Assembly (NCBI RefSeq): GCF_900099785.1
Contig: NZ_FNDS01000009.1
Location: 207,525 to 271,524 of the forward strand
DNA length: 64,000 bases
Direction of reading: 5' to 3'
Source of the DNA: Pseudomonas panipatensis
GTDB lineage: Bacteria; Pseudomonadota; Gammaproteobacteria; Pseudomonadales; Pseudomonadaceae
This document shows positions 44,651 through 53,401 of this stretch, in pieces (positions within the stretch are counted from its first letter, which is position 1; each line of letters begins with the position of its first letter). Below the pieces are notes generated by a model. The model had not been told where the DNA came from. It saw only the letters and a list, made by a program, of their open reading frames with translations, and searched no databases. A program made the position numbers and the translations under genes.

Positions 44651-44680
44651 GAAAGCCGCCTGACAAGGCGGCTTTCGTTT
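44651..44680 (+). terminator. Rho-independent terminator of the first amine oxidase operon
   Basis: GAAAGCCGCC and GGCGGCTTTC form a perfect ten-base stem with a TGACAA loop, followed by GTTT. Confidence 0.85.
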
Positions 44681-44831
44681 ATCTGATGATTGGCTACTTG
44701 CTAGTGCGCTAGCGATGCGAGGAAAGAGTGGCCCGTTCAGGCAGGTGGTTTGGCAATCGCAGCAGAGGAGAGGCTGAATCACTGCGCAGAAAAAGCGGTG
44801 GGCTTCCCTGCCCACCGACACGAGAAAGGGA

Positions 44832-45497
44832 CTACTCGGTGGTTGGAGCTAGGGTGCCCAGGTAATGCGCGATAGCCTGGATGTCGTCGTCCGACAGCGA
44901 GCTGGCCATTGCGTTCATGGCTTGGCTTGGGTCTTTGCGATCACCTCGTTTGAAGGCGGTAAGCTGATCGATCAGGTAGAACTCTCCCTGACCCGCGATG
45001 CGCGGCGCAATTGGCCCGCCGGAAAGGCCTTTGCCGTGGCAGGCAGTACAAGCTTTGGTGGCGACCAGATCCTGGCCACGCTGCTCGAGCGGCTTGTTGC
45101 TGGCGCCAGGCTCGGTCCATTCCGCTTTCTGTTGCGAAAAATAGCCAGCCAGAAGCTTGATCTGTTCCCCGTTCAGGTTTGCCGCCAGAGGGCTCATCTG
45201 CGGGCTGTGCCGATGTCCGTCGGCGAAGGCATGCAACTGCGCCTCGATGTAGGCGGCGCTCTGACCGGCCAGAGAAGCGTACTGTGCATCCCGCGGTTGG
45301 CCATGTGCTCCATGGCATAGCGCACAGGTGTCCTGCAGTTGCGGCCAAGCGCCGCCATTGGCCTGATATTGGGCATCATGTTCGTCCAGGGCGCTCATAA
45401 AGCGGTATCCGGCGTACATCTCCGGGCCGTAGATGGCGCCTGCCGCTACCAGGGCAGTCGCCGCCGTGAGGGCGCTGATTACAAGTGCTCGTTTCAT
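44832..45497 (-). CDS. Membrane-anchored diheme cytochrome c, copy 2
   Basis: A 221-residue paralogue of the cytochrome at 43253. The N-terminal helix (LVISALTAATALVAAGAIYG) is followed by MYAGYRFMSALDEHDAQY. Haem sites are CALCH (58-62) and CTACH (150-154). Its start codon overlaps the stop of the upstream amine oxidase gene (TGATG), indicating translational coupling. GGAGGAG is six bases before it. It is expected to take electrons from that oxidase and pass them to the respiratory chain. Confidence 0.88.
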   Translation of the reverse strand: MKRALVISALTAATALVAAGAIYGPEMYAGYRFMSALDEHDAQYQANGGAWPQLQDTCALCHGAHGQPRDAQYASLAGQSAAYIEAQLHAFADGHRHSPQMSPLAANLNGEQIKLLAGYFSQQKAEWTEPGASNKPLEQRGQDLVATKACTACHGKGLSGGPIAPRIAGQGEFYLIDQLTAFKRGDRKDPSQAMNAMASSLSDDDIQAIAHYLGTLAPTTE

Positions 45498-46990
45498 CAT
45501 GCGCTCCTCCGATCCTGAATGAGTCCTTGCAACGCTTCCAATGCGGCGCGGTGTCCGGAGCGGACTGCGCCATCCATCGAACCGGCCCAGATGTCTGCGG
45601 TTTCGGTGCCAGACCAGATCAACCGACCCACCGACGGGGTCAGGTACTCGCCCCATTTCGTCCAGAAGCCGGGCGGCATCGGCGAGATGCAGGTCAGGCT
45701 CCACGGGTCGACCTTGCCCCAGTCGTGATCGTGGAACTGCAGGGGGTGCAGCGCCTCTTCACCCATGGCCTGGGCGAAGATGGCGGACAGCGTCTCTTGT
45801 GCTGCCTTGGGATCGCGGGGCAACTGTCCGGTCTTGACGAAGGCGCTGAGGACGCCGAGGCTGCCGTCCGGCGGCGAGTTGTCGTACGAGAGGATCAGAG
45901 GTCCTTCGACCTGCACAATCTGGCCGTTGAGCCCCTTGTCTCGCCAGAACGGGCGTTTGTAGACGTGAACGGTCTTGCGCATGGGGGCATGGGCTGGCCA
46001 GTGCCGTTGCAGTTCGGCGCGGCCTCCAGGCAGCGGCGGATCGAAGGTGATCTGCTCGCATAATGCCGGGTTCAGGGCCAGGATGACCTGGCGAGCGCGG
46101 ACGATGCCCTTGTCGGTATGCAGTTCCACGAACTCGCGGTTCCAGCCGACGATTCGCCGAACAGGGCTGGATAGACTGACCTTGTCGCCAAGTGCTTGCG
46201 CCATCTTGATGCTAAGGACCTGCGAGCCACCGACGAAGCGAGTTTCCTGCGCGCCGCCCTTGAAGCCTTCGAGTTTCTCCAGGCTGCAGTCGGATGAGTT
46301 GATCATCGACAAGTAATGCAGCAGACCCATACCAGCGGGTGGGCTGCCAAAGGTCAGGCTCACCGACATGTTGAAGCCGAACTTATCGACGTTGCTCACG
46401 CCTTGCTGCACCAGCCACTGGCCGACCGACAGCTGGTCCAGTGTGGCTGCATCGGCTGCTTTCCAGGGCGCCTTGCTGGGAACCTTGCGCGCCAACTCGT
46501 TGAGCTTCTCGACGATCGCTGGGTTGCTCTTCGCGCCGTTAGTGGTGTCTTCCTCGTACTTGGCGTCCCCCATGAGGTAGGCTGCCTTGCCCTGATAATA
46601 GGTAGGGAAGGTGTCGACCTCGAGCTCGCGAGCAAGATCGGCGATGGCGGTCTGGCCGGGACCGATCCATTGGCCACCTGCTTCGGATATCACGCCGTTG
46701 CCCAGATCGTGGTTGTAGGTACGTCCGCCAACTCGGTCGCGAGCTTCGAGCACGACAAACGACTGGCTACCGGCACGCAGCAGGTCACGCGCTGCCGTCA
46801 ATCCCGCCAGGCCGCCGCCGATGATGGCCACGTCGAGCACGTCGTCGCGCTCGCCCTTCAACACCTCTGCACCGGCACGCCCACTGAGCGCGAGCCCACC
46901 AAGCAACGCCGCACTTCCAATCGCCTGCATCAGTGCGCGCCGCTGGCGAGCTTCCTGCGACAGCTCATTGTTGTCGTTATCTGAGTCCAT
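45497..46990 (-). CDS. Tat-exported flavin amine oxidase/dehydrogenase, copy 2
   Basis: The N-terminus has a twin-arginine pair in RQRRALMQAIG, followed by SAALLGGLALSGRAGA, a probable Tat signal. The body is strongly similar to copy 1: DVAIIGGGLAGLTAARDL, VVLEARDRVGGRTYNHDLGNGVI, SEAGGQWIGPGQTAIADLARELEVDTFPTYY, and the C-terminal GTETADIWAGSMDGAVRSG. The arrangement oxidase then cytochrome is the same, but on the opposite strand. The shared 24-bp operator lies 26 bases upstream. The two copies probably act on different amines or different positions of one amine. Confidence 0.88.
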   Translation of the reverse strand: MDSDNDNNELSQEARQRRALMQAIGSAALLGGLALSGRAGAEVLKGERDDVLDVAIIGGGLAGLTAARDLLRAGSQSFVVLEARDRVGGRTYNHDLGNGVISEAGGQWIGPGQTAIADLARELEVDTFPTYYQGKAAYLMGDAKYEEDTTNGAKSNPAIVEKLNELARKVPSKAPWKAADAATLDQLSVGQWLVQQGVSNVDKFGFNMSVSLTFGSPPAGMGLLHYLSMINSSDCSLEKLEGFKGGAQETRFVGGSQVLSIKMAQALGDKVSLSSPVRRIVGWNREFVELHTDKGIVRARQVILALNPALCEQITFDPPLPGGRAELQRHWPAHAPMRKTVHVYKRPFWRDKGLNGQIVQVEGPLILSYDNSPPDGSLGVLSAFVKTGQLPRDPKAAQETLSAIFAQAMGEEALHPLQFHDHDWGKVDPWSLTCISPMPPGFWTKWGEYLTPSVGRLIWSGTETADIWAGSMDGAVRSGHRAALEALQGLIQDRRSA

Positions 46991-47015
46991 CTTTACACCT
47001 GTGAACGTGGTTTAT

Positions 47016-47039
47016 TTATTATCACAACTGTTATGTAAA
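47016..47039. promoter_or_regulatory. Shared 24-bp operator upstream of amine oxidase copy 2
   Basis: On the minus strand the arms read TTTACATAACA and TGTGATAATAA with GT between. It lies close to the start codon of the minus-strand amine oxidase gene. Confidence 0.6.
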
Positions 47040-47195
47040 TATACCGCACAAAGCTGGCGCAGCAAAGCGGATAAGGGCGAGGCCCATGCGAATGGTCGGT
47101 TGGATGCGGAGCTGGAGGCATTCGACGGGCAGGCGAAAGACAAGGGCAAGGCCGGAATGACCGACCTTGCTCCACAGCTGAATAAGGGAATGCGA

Positions 47196-47897
47196 TTAGC
47201 GGGTGGCGGAGCGCTTGGCCTTGGCGGTTGCCTTGGTCTTTTTCGCCTGGGGAGGGGAGATCAGGACAATGACTGCATCCAGCAGTGCCTGCTTGCGCTC
47301 GGGGGTGAAGCGATCAGGTTCGATGGGCATGGCCAGCATCCATCCGTCGCCCATGGCGCTGATCTGGTCGGCCAGCAGGTCGGCGTCGATATCATCGCGA
47401 ATGATGCCTTCCTCCTGCCCCCTGGCCAGGATTGCTGTGAACACTTTGCGAAAGCGGAAATAACGCTGCTGTATGACGTCGGCGAAGGCGCGCTCGTGTC
47501 TGGCATGGGCCAGCAGCTGGAACAGCGCGAGCAAGGAGTCAGGCTCGTCTGCCTTGGTCCAATTGAGCCATTCCTCGATGATCGCTCGCACATCGACCTG
47601 CTCCTTGCTGAAGTCCAGCAAGGTATCGAACTCGTCGAAAAGACCCTGGGCCGCAGCCGTTACCATCTCCTCCTTGTTGGCGAAGTAGTAGGTCACCGCA
47701 CCCGTAGTGCAGCCGGCGTGCTGAGCCACCCGACGCATCGAGGTGCCGGCGTAGCCTTCTTTGGCGATCACTTCGATCACCGCTTTCAGAAGCTCGGTAC
47801 GCTTCTCCTCGTGATTGCCCACGGGGCGTCCGCGACGGGCTGGTTGCCCGGGCGTGTCGTCTGCATCGGTGGCGGGAGGAAGTTGAGATTCATGCAT
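47196..47897 (-). CDS. TetR-family regulator with BetI-like character
   Basis: A 233-residue regulator. The N-terminal domain RTELLKAVIEVIAKEGYAGTSMRRVAQHAGCTTGAVTYYFANKEEMVTAAAQGLFDEFD resembles BetI-like TetR proteins, which respond to small cationic or amine-type ligands. The C-terminus ends in a Lys/Ala-rich tail (QAKKTKATAKAKRSATR) that could add nonspecific DNA affinity. No good ribosome site marks the ATG; the preceding 25 residues are Pro- and Asp-rich and poorly conserved, so the true start may be later. It sits between amine oxidase copy 2 and the EthD/RidA/PhyH genes and is a candidate controller of the shared operator. Confidence 0.78.
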   Translation of the reverse strand: MHESQLPPATDADDTPGQPARRGRPVGNHEEKRTELLKAVIEVIAKEGYAGTSMRRVAQHAGCTTGAVTYYFANKEEMVTAAAQGLFDEFDTLLDFSKEQVDVRAIIEEWLNWTKADEPDSLLALFQLLAHARHERAFADVIQQRYFRFRKVFTAILARGQEEGIIRDDIDADLLADQISAMGDGWMLAMPIEPDRFTPERKQALLDAVIVLISPPQAKKTKATAKAKRSATR

Positions 47898-48053
47898 GGA
47901 AATGGACGACTTTTCGGCTGGCTGGACGGAATTGCATTTATCGGGAAGCCAGTAGGGCATTCCGGTTGCCACCCAGCATAGGGATTTTGTTGGGCGAAAG
48001 CATCTGCGACCGCCAGTGGGTTGATGGCCTAGTGGCAAAGTATCCCGTGGCCG

Positions 48054-48350
48054 TCAGTCGTTCGCGCGGAAGATGACCGGGGCCAGGTTGGTGAAGTTTG
48101 TGACATCAGCCACCACCTCGGCGGTTCCAGGGGAGGCGAGAGCGTCGTCGATGTTCGCCTGGTCGGCAAAGCGCATGATCACCATGGCGGCGAGAGGTTG
48201 TTGTCCCGCTGCAGGGAACAGGACCTCCGCGGCTTGCAGGCCGAACTGGCCCCACGCGGACTGAGCCAGTGGGATGTGCCTCGACAGGTAGTAGTCGCGG
48301 TCGAACGTTGCGCCTTCGCTGACCGGGTAGCTCACGATGAGAGTTGCCAT
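48054..48350 (-). CDS. EthD-family small protein
   Basis: A 98-residue alpha-beta protein of the dimeric ferredoxin-like EthD fold. It has SYPVSEGATFDRDYYLSRHIPLAQSAWG, with the conserved Tyr-Y-L-xx-H-x-P pattern, and MVIMRFADQANIDDALASP. EthD proteins accompany degradation operons for ethers and hydrocarbons with no clear catalytic role. AAGGA is eight bases before the ATG. It is the last gene of the PhyH-RidA-EthD operon. Confidence 0.78.
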   Translation of the reverse strand: MATLIVSYPVSEGATFDRDYYLSRHIPLAQSAWGQFGLQAAEVLFPAAGQQPLAAMVIMRFADQANIDDALASPGTAEVVADVTNFTNLAPVIFRAND

Positions 48351-48375
48351 TGGAGGAGTCCTTCTGTTGGTCAAT

Positions 48376-48397
48376 GGCGCCTCGACAACGAGGCGCC
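48376..48397. other. Perfect hairpin between RidA and EthD genes
   Basis: GGCGCCTCG and CGAGGCGCC flank ACAA. On the plus strand it is followed by TTTTG, on the minus (operon) strand no T-run follows. It may reduce expression of the EthD gene or stabilise the upstream message. Confidence 0.5.
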
Positions 48398-48419
48398 TTT
48401 TGCTTGCGATGCCGTTGAG

Positions 48420-48836
48420 TCAGGCCTTGCCGCTACCGATCACAGCTACCGCCCGGACTTCTACGCGCAGTTGTGGCAGGCTCAGCTGGGTGACGCCCAC
48501 GGCGCTCCAGGCAGGGTAACGGTCGGGGAAATACTCGTCCTTGACCTGACCGAAGGCATGCACCTCGCCCTGCAGGTCGGTGTGGAAGGTAATCAGCTCG
48601 ACCACATCAGCCAGACTGCCGCCTGCTTCTTCGAGAATGTTGCGCAGGGCCTGGAAGGCCAGGTGCGACTGCTCGGTGATATCTGCGCCGGGAGCGAAGT
48701 TGGCGTCGATCCCCACCTGGCCGGAAACCCAGACGATGTTGCCGACGCGGTTGGCTTGGGAGAAATGATAGGTGTCGTACAGCACCTGGGTTTGGGGCGG
48801 GTTGATCAGCTGCCGCTTCAGATCCTGGTTGCTCAT
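48420..48836 (-). CDS. RidA/YjgF-family enamine/imine deaminase
   Basis: A 138-residue RidA-type protein. Family marks are YHFSQANRVGNIVWVSGQVGIDA, QSHLAFQALRNILEEAGGSLADVVELITFHTDL, and the C-terminal LPQLRVEVRAVAVI with the conserved arginine. RidA hydrolyses reactive enamine/imine intermediates to keto acids or carbonyls, releasing ammonia. This is what is needed after an amine oxidase produces an imine, and it fits the two amine oxidases nearby. GAGG lies nine bases before the ATG. It follows the PhyH gene by about 20 bases. Confidence 0.87.
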   Translation of the reverse strand: MSNQDLKRQLINPPQTQVLYDTYHFSQANRVGNIVWVSGQVGIDANFAPGADITEQSHLAFQALRNILEEAGGSLADVVELITFHTDLQGEVHAFGQVKDEYFPDRYPAWSAVGVTQLSLPQLRVEVRAVAVIGSGKA

Positions 48837-48856
48837 GGGAGGTGTCCTCTTGTTCG

Positions 48857-49690
48857 TTATACGAGTTGGCGGAAGGTCGGGTGGCGGAAGGCATCGCCCG
48901 GTTTGAGGGACGCCAGCTCTTCGGTGAAGAGGATGCCCTGCTCGGGGTAGCCCGAAGCGCTTTGGCTCGGCAGCGGGTGGAAGGTCGCGTCGTCACCGAA
49001 GAAGCGGAAGACGAATGTGTGGCGGTTAGGGAAGGCGTCATCGACCGGCGCACCGCCGTGCAGCGAGCCAGGATGCAGTACCACTATGTCGCCCGGCTCT
49101 GTGGCAAAGGACAGCACGTCGTAGACATTCGGGTTCTGCTGGCGATGCGCTTCGATGTCAGGCAGGCGGGGAAGTGCGTCGCCTCCATGCAGGGGCTGGG
49201 TCGGGTCGCTCGGGTCGAGGAAAGTGGTGCCATCGTAGCGTGGCCCCAGGTGCGAGCCGCGGATGATCTCCAGGGCGTTCTGCTTGGGCACCGACTCGAA
49301 ACTGATCCAGGCATTGGCCCAGTGTCTTCCGGCCCACGGCAGGTAGGACGTGTCTTGGTGCCAAAGCGTACGCGAGCCATGTCCACCCGCCTTGAGGAAG
49401 ACCTCCTCGGCGAAATACCAGACGTTCTCGGATCCCCAGAGCTCGGCAAACAGCTGGCCGAAGGGCAGGGATGACACCAGGGCTTCCAGTCGGGCCTTGG
49501 CGATCGGGTTGGCATTGTCGACGTGCGATTGCTGCTCAGTGCCGTCGAACATTCGGAAGGCATTGGGACCATGATTTTCCACGGCCCAGTCGTAAGCCTC
49601 GCGGCATTGCGCCAATTGATCCTTGTTCAGGAAACCTTTGACGAGGACGGCTCCGTCTTCCAGGAACGACTTGCTCAGGGAAGTGCTCAT
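48857..49690 (-). CDS. Phytanoyl-CoA-dioxygenase-like Fe(II)/2-oxoglutarate oxygenase
   Basis: A 277-residue PhyH family protein with the normal iron site: HQD (residues 111-113) in SRTLWHQDTSYLPWAG, the distal histidine in HPGSLHGGAPVDDAFPNRHTFVFRF with the 2-oxoglutarate arginine, and the family IIRGSH. It hydroxylates an unactivated carbon next to a carboxyl or amine group; related enzymes are frequent in degradation of branched or N-alkyl compounds. AGGAG is about ten bases before the ATG. It heads the PhyH-RidA-EthD operon, with the shared operator upstream. Confidence 0.85.
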   Translation of the reverse strand: MSTSLSKSFLEDGAVLVKGFLNKDQLAQCREAYDWAVENHGPNAFRMFDGTEQQSHVDNANPIAKARLEALVSSLPFGQLFAELWGSENVWYFAEEVFLKAGGHGSRTLWHQDTSYLPWAGRHWANAWISFESVPKQNALEIIRGSHLGPRYDGTTFLDPSDPTQPLHGGDALPRLPDIEAHRQQNPNVYDVLSFATEPGDIVVLHPGSLHGGAPVDDAFPNRHTFVFRFFGDDATFHPLPSQSASGYPEQGILFTEELASLKPGDAFRHPTFRQLV

Positions 49691-49748
49691 GGTGCTTTTC
49701 TCCTGCGGTACGCCAGTGGGTGTCTCGGAGACTAGCAAGTCGTCTTTA

Positions 49749-49772
49749 TTAGCGCAACAAGTGTTATTTTAA
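49749..49772. promoter_or_regulatory. Shared 24-bp operator upstream of the PhyH-RidA-EthD operon
   Basis: TTAGCGCAACA and TGTTATTTTAA flank AG, with a perfect AACA / TGTT core. It lies 58 bases upstream of the minus-strand PhyH start codon. Confidence 0.7.
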
Positions 49773-49962
49773 TTTTAGACAACCGGGCAATCCGGATAGA
49801 GAGAGGCCAGCAGCCCTCATTTCAAAGCCATGTCCTGAGGCGCGGCATCTCGCCTCTTGCTGCCTCGTCGTTCCTGCTCCAGAGCCGTCCTGGCAACCGA
49901 TCCTGAGCACATCCCAGCATCCCGCACGGCCCTTATTGTCAAAGGGCGGAGGCTACTGTAAT

Positions 49963-49986
49963 TTAGCGTAACAAGTGTTTTAATAA
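49963..49986. promoter_or_regulatory. Shared 24-bp operator upstream of the chemoreceptor-porin operon
   Basis: TTAGCGTAACA and TGTTTTAATAA flank AG. The left arm is nearly the same as that at 49749. It lies 90 bases before the GTG start of the chemoreceptor. Confidence 0.68.
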
Positions 49987-50076
49987 AATTGAGCGAGAGG
50001 CTGAGGTAAGCCGGCATTCGCTCCCACCTCCAAGAAGTTGCCTGCAGGGACATTGCAGGCCCTAAGGGACGCCGCA

Positions 50077-51699
50077 GTGCTTAAGAAATTGTCGCTGAGC
50101 GTGAAGCTCTCCCTGTCGCCCGTTGTCGCTCTGCTGGGTCTGCTTCTGTTTGTCGTCTACACATCGGTGCAATTGGCGGGCAATGACCGCCGCCTGGACA
50201 CGCTGGAGCGAAACAGCCTTCCTGCCCTGGAGAAGGCTGATGCAGCGAACTTCCAGTTTTCCCGCCTACCTGGTCTGTTCAACAGCGCGGTAGCGTCCGG
50301 TGAGCTGGCGACGCTGGACGAGGTGCGCAAGGTGCTGGCGGATGTCGCCAGCTTGCAGCAGCAATTGCAGGCGTTGACGCGCGATAATCCAGAGCGCGCT
50401 GGCGAGTTGGAGAGCTGGCGCCAGGCAATTAGTCACTACGCCGACAACGCCTTGTCGGCGTCCGAAAAATTGATCAAGGGAAGTGCGAGCTTCGAGGACC
50501 TTCGCCCTAACCTCGACCGCATGGCCAGCGACTTGGCCGCTACTCAAAGGCTTGGCGAAGCCTTCCGTAGCCACGCCTACGAGGACTTCCAGAACACTCT
50601 GGGCCAGGCGCGTTCCGACAATGTCGCCACCACTCGCATGGGTTACCTGCTCAGCGCCTTGCTGGTGGTTCTGGTCGGTCTCGGCGCCTGGGCCATCATT
50701 CGCGGCATCATGGGAAACGTGCATGGAGTGATCGAGTCACTGCAGGCCATAGCTCGTGGGGACGGAGATCTCACTCGCCGCGTCGATGTCGACTCGCACG
50801 ATGAGATCGGCGAAATGATCCGGTTGTTCAACGGCTTTCTCGGCAAATTGCAAGGCACCATTTGCCAGGTCGTAGATGCGGCCAGTCCGCTGGGCAGCAT
50901 GTCCCAGGAACTGTATCGGCTGACTCGCGAGGCCGAGGACAGCGCCAAGTCTCAGCAGGGGCATACGGACTCGATCAACTGCGATATCCAGACCATCACC
51001 AGCAGCATCCACGAAGTCGCCCAGCGTTCGCAGCAGGCGTCGGACGGTGCCGGCGCCGCGTTGCGCCAGGCCGTCGACGCACGCAGTCGCATCAGTGCGC
51101 TGTCCGGCAGCATCAGTGACCTCGGTAGCAGCGTGTTAGGTGCCGTACAGGCCATGCGGCAACTGGAAGAGGAAACCCAGCAGGTGGGCTCGGTGCTGAC
51201 GGTTATCCGCAGCATCGCAGAGCAGACCAACCTGCTTGCCCTCAACGCTGCCATCGAGGCCGCCCGCGCCGGCGACATGGGCCGCGGCTTTGCGGTCGTG
51301 GCTGACGAGGTGCGCAACCTGGCACAGAAGACCGCCGTCTCCACGGCTGAGATCCAGCAGATTATCCAGCGCCTGCAGACCAGCGCCAATGGCGTGTTGA
51401 TGGTGATGACCGCCAATGGCGACAAGGCGGAGCACAGCATCGAGTGCTCTGTCGAGGCGACCCGCACGCTCGAATCCATTGCCGCTGCGGTTGGTCAGAT
51501 CGACGCGCTCAATGCCGGTATCGCCCAGCTCACTCAAGAGCAGATCGGCCTCTCGACGGCGATCCAGCAACGAACCCAGGTCCTGCAACAGGACGCTCAG
51601 GCCACAGCCAGCGGCGCCGAGGCCACCGCCCGTTTGGGCGAGCAACTGATCGGCACGGGTGATCACCTGCGCTCGGCGACATCGCAATTCCGCGTTTAA
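50077..51699 (+). CDS. Methyl-accepting chemotaxis protein
   Basis: A 540-residue transmembrane chemoreceptor. The first helix is [27 protein letters not shown] periplasmic domain of about 150 residues follows, then the second helix ([24 protein letters not shown]), a HAMP domain ([26 protein letters not shown]) and the signalling hairpin [43 protein letters not shown] with AGGGA seven bases upstream is the best start. It is co-directional with the porin and PstS-like genes, and its promoter carries the shared operator, so it should sense the pathway's substrate or product. Confidence 0.92.
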   Translation: MLKKLSLSVKLSLSPVVALLGLLLFVVYTSVQLAGNDRRLDTLERNSLPALEKADAANFQFSRLPGLFNSAVASGELATLDEVRKVLADVASLQQQLQALTRDNPERAGELESWRQAISHYADNALSASEKLIKGSASFEDLRPNLDRMASDLAATQRLGEAFRSHAYEDFQNTLGQARSDNVATTRMGYLLSALLVVLVGLGAWAIIRGIMGNVHGVIESLQAIARGDGDLTRRVDVDSHDEIGEMIRLFNGFLGKLQGTICQVVDAASPLGSMSQELYRLTREAEDSAKSQQGHTDSINCDIQTITSSIHEVAQRSQQASDGAGAALRQAVDARSRISALSGSISDLGSSVLGAVQAMRQLEEETQQVGSVLTVIRSIAEQTNLLALNAAIEAARAGDMGRGFAVVADEVRNLAQKTAVSTAEIQQIIQRLQTSANGVLMVMTANGDKAEHSIECSVEATRTLESIAAAVGQIDALNAGIAQLTQEQIGLSTAIQQRTQVLQQDAQATASGAEATARLGEQLIGTGDHLRSATSQFRV

Positions 51700-51722
51700 T
51701 CCACCCAACGGAGCATCACCGC

Positions 51723-52892
51723 ATGACAACCGCTCGTGCCCTCGGCCTGGCTATCTGCTTGGCCGGCTCACCCGCGTTCGCGCTGGAGCAGGGCGAATAC
51801 CGCCTCAACGGCTTTGGCACCGCCGGCCTGACCCACCTGGGAGGGGAGGACCATGGCCGCAGCTATGGCATCACTGGCCAGACCACTGATGCGTGGCGCG
51901 GCGATCAGTTGAGCAAGCTCGGTGGGCAGTTCAGCTATGGCCTGACCAACACCCTGGGTGTCACCGTCCAGGCCATTGCGAAGGCCGACCAGGATCAGTG
52001 GAAGGGCAGCCTGGAGTGGGCCTACCTGTCGTGGCAGAGCACCGACAACCTGATGTTCCGCATCGGTCGGCTGCGTACCCCGATGTACATGTATTCCGAA
52101 AGCCTCGACGTGGGTTTCAGCTATCCCTGGCTGCGACTCCCGGACGAGGTCTACAGCCAGGTCCAGCTGTCCAACTATGAAGGCGGGGATCTCACCTACA
52201 CCCTGCCGCTGGCGTTCGGCTCGGTCATCTTCCAGGTCGTTGGCGGGCAGGCGAAAAATCACAAGGAGTTCGCGCTGGACGACAAGTTCGACATCGATTA
52301 CAGCAAGATTTTCGGTGCCAACGTCAGCCTCGCCAGCAACGACTTCGGCACCCTCCGCCTGGGCTACGTCGAGGCTGATGTCGATACCGACGTCACCGCC
52401 GATGTGGTCAGCGTGATCCCGCCGGATGTCGGCACAGTCCAGCCGCAGCGCTTTCTGAAACTGGACGGCAACAAGGCTCGGTTCACGTCGCTGGGCTATC
52501 AGTACGACAACGGCACCTGGCTGACCGCCGATGAGTGGACGAACCTCAAGATCGAGGGCGACGGCAGCGGCGGCACCGACGCTTTCTACCTGATGGGCGG
52601 GCGCCGCTTCGGCGATTTCCTGACTCACCTGACCTACGCCCAGTTGGACCAGGGGGGCGGCCGGCAGAGTTCGTGGACGCTGGGGCTGAACTACAACCTT
52701 TTGCCGACGGTGGTGCTGAAGTCTGAGTACAAGCGCGTCGACACTACGGGCGGCTACCAGGGCGTGTTCGTGCGCAATGCCCAGGAGACATACGAGAACG
52801 CCGCCTACGATGCCACCGGGGGAGCATTCGGGTCGCCCAGCCGCAACTATGACGGCGACATCATCAGTGTCGGCGTTGACTTCGTCTTCTAA
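51723..52892 (+). CDS. Outer-membrane porin
   Basis: A signal peptide (ALGLAICLAGSPAFA) precedes a beta-barrel of about 370 residues. It starts EQGEYRLNGFGTAGLTHLGGEDHGRSYGI and shows alternating strands and glycine/aspartate-rich turns, ending in the C-terminal aromatic signature SVGVDFVF. GGAG precedes the ATG by nine bases. It belongs to the same operon as the chemoreceptor and PstS-like gene. Its specificity is probably for the same compound. Confidence 0.85.
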   Translation: MTTARALGLAICLAGSPAFALEQGEYRLNGFGTAGLTHLGGEDHGRSYGITGQTTDAWRGDQLSKLGGQFSYGLTNTLGVTVQAIAKADQDQWKGSLEWAYLSWQSTDNLMFRIGRLRTPMYMYSESLDVGFSYPWLRLPDEVYSQVQLSNYEGGDLTYTLPLAFGSVIFQVVGGQAKNHKEFALDDKFDIDYSKIFGANVSLASNDFGTLRLGYVEADVDTDVTADVVSVIPPDVGTVQPQRFLKLDGNKARFTSLGYQYDNGTWLTADEWTNLKIEGDGSGGTDAFYLMGGRRFGDFLTHLTYAQLDQGGGRQSSWTLGLNYNLLPTVVLKSEYKRVDTTGGYQGVFVRNAQETYENAAYDATGGAFGSPSRNYDGDIISVGVDFVF

Positions 52893-52903
52893 GGGGCGCA
52901 GCC

Positions 52904-53308
52904 ATGAAGCAGCTCATTCGTACCGTTCTTGTGGTCGGCAGCCTGGGCGTTCTTTGCTCGGCCCGTGCCGAGGTGGCCGTCATCGCCAACCCGGCGGCTA
53001 ATGCCAGCCTGTCGCAAGCCGACGTCGCCAACATTTTCCTGGGCAAGAGCAAGGCGCTGAAAGGCATCGACCAGAAGGACTGGAACCCGACCAAGGAGAA
53101 GTTCTACGCCGCCGTCGCCAACAAGAGCGAGGCTCAGCTGAAGTCATACTGGTCGGGCCTGGTGTTCACCGGCAAGGGGCAACCGCTGCCCAGCGTTGCA
53201 GATGATGCCGAGGTGATCGCCAAGGTAGCGTCCGATGCCGATGCCATCGGCTATGTGGATAAGGCCAAGGTGACCGACCAGGTCAAGGTGCTGTTCACGC
53301 TGCCCTGA
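52904..53308 (+). CDS. PstS-like small periplasmic protein
   Basis: A signal peptide (LIRTVLVVGSLGVLCSARA) precedes a 112-residue mature domain similar to the N-terminal lobe of phosphate-binding proteins. Marks are VAVIANPAANASLSQADVANIFLGKSKAL and DADAIGYVDKAKV. The short length means it is not a complete two-lobe binding protein. Such proteins frequently follow a porin and chemoreceptor in pseudomonads, with unknown ligand. It ends at a terminator. Confidence 0.8.
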   Translation: MKQLIRTVLVVGSLGVLCSARAEVAVIANPAANASLSQADVANIFLGKSKALKGIDQKDWNPTKEKFYAAVANKSEAQLKSYWSGLVFTGKGQPLPSVADDAEVIAKVASDADAIGYVDKAKVTDQVKVLFTLP

Positions 53309-53324
53309 CCTCAGCCTCTATACC

Positions 53325-53353
53325 AAGCCTTCGGTCTGCCCGGGGGCTTTTTT
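53325..53353 (+). terminator. Terminator after the PstS-like gene
   Basis: AAGCC pairs with GGCTT across a C/G-rich loop and is followed by TTTTTT. Confidence 0.7.
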
Positions 53354-53401
53354 CATTCGCGATCCCGTATGTGCTGAACACGCTCGCTACCGGAGGAACC
53401 T

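Larger units (their letters stand above)
49691..50076. other. Divergent promoter region with two shared operators
   Basis: The 386 bases between the PhyH-like and chemoreceptor genes carry one operator near each end of the AT-rich parts (49749 and 49963). No gene is supported between them. Confidence 0.65.
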
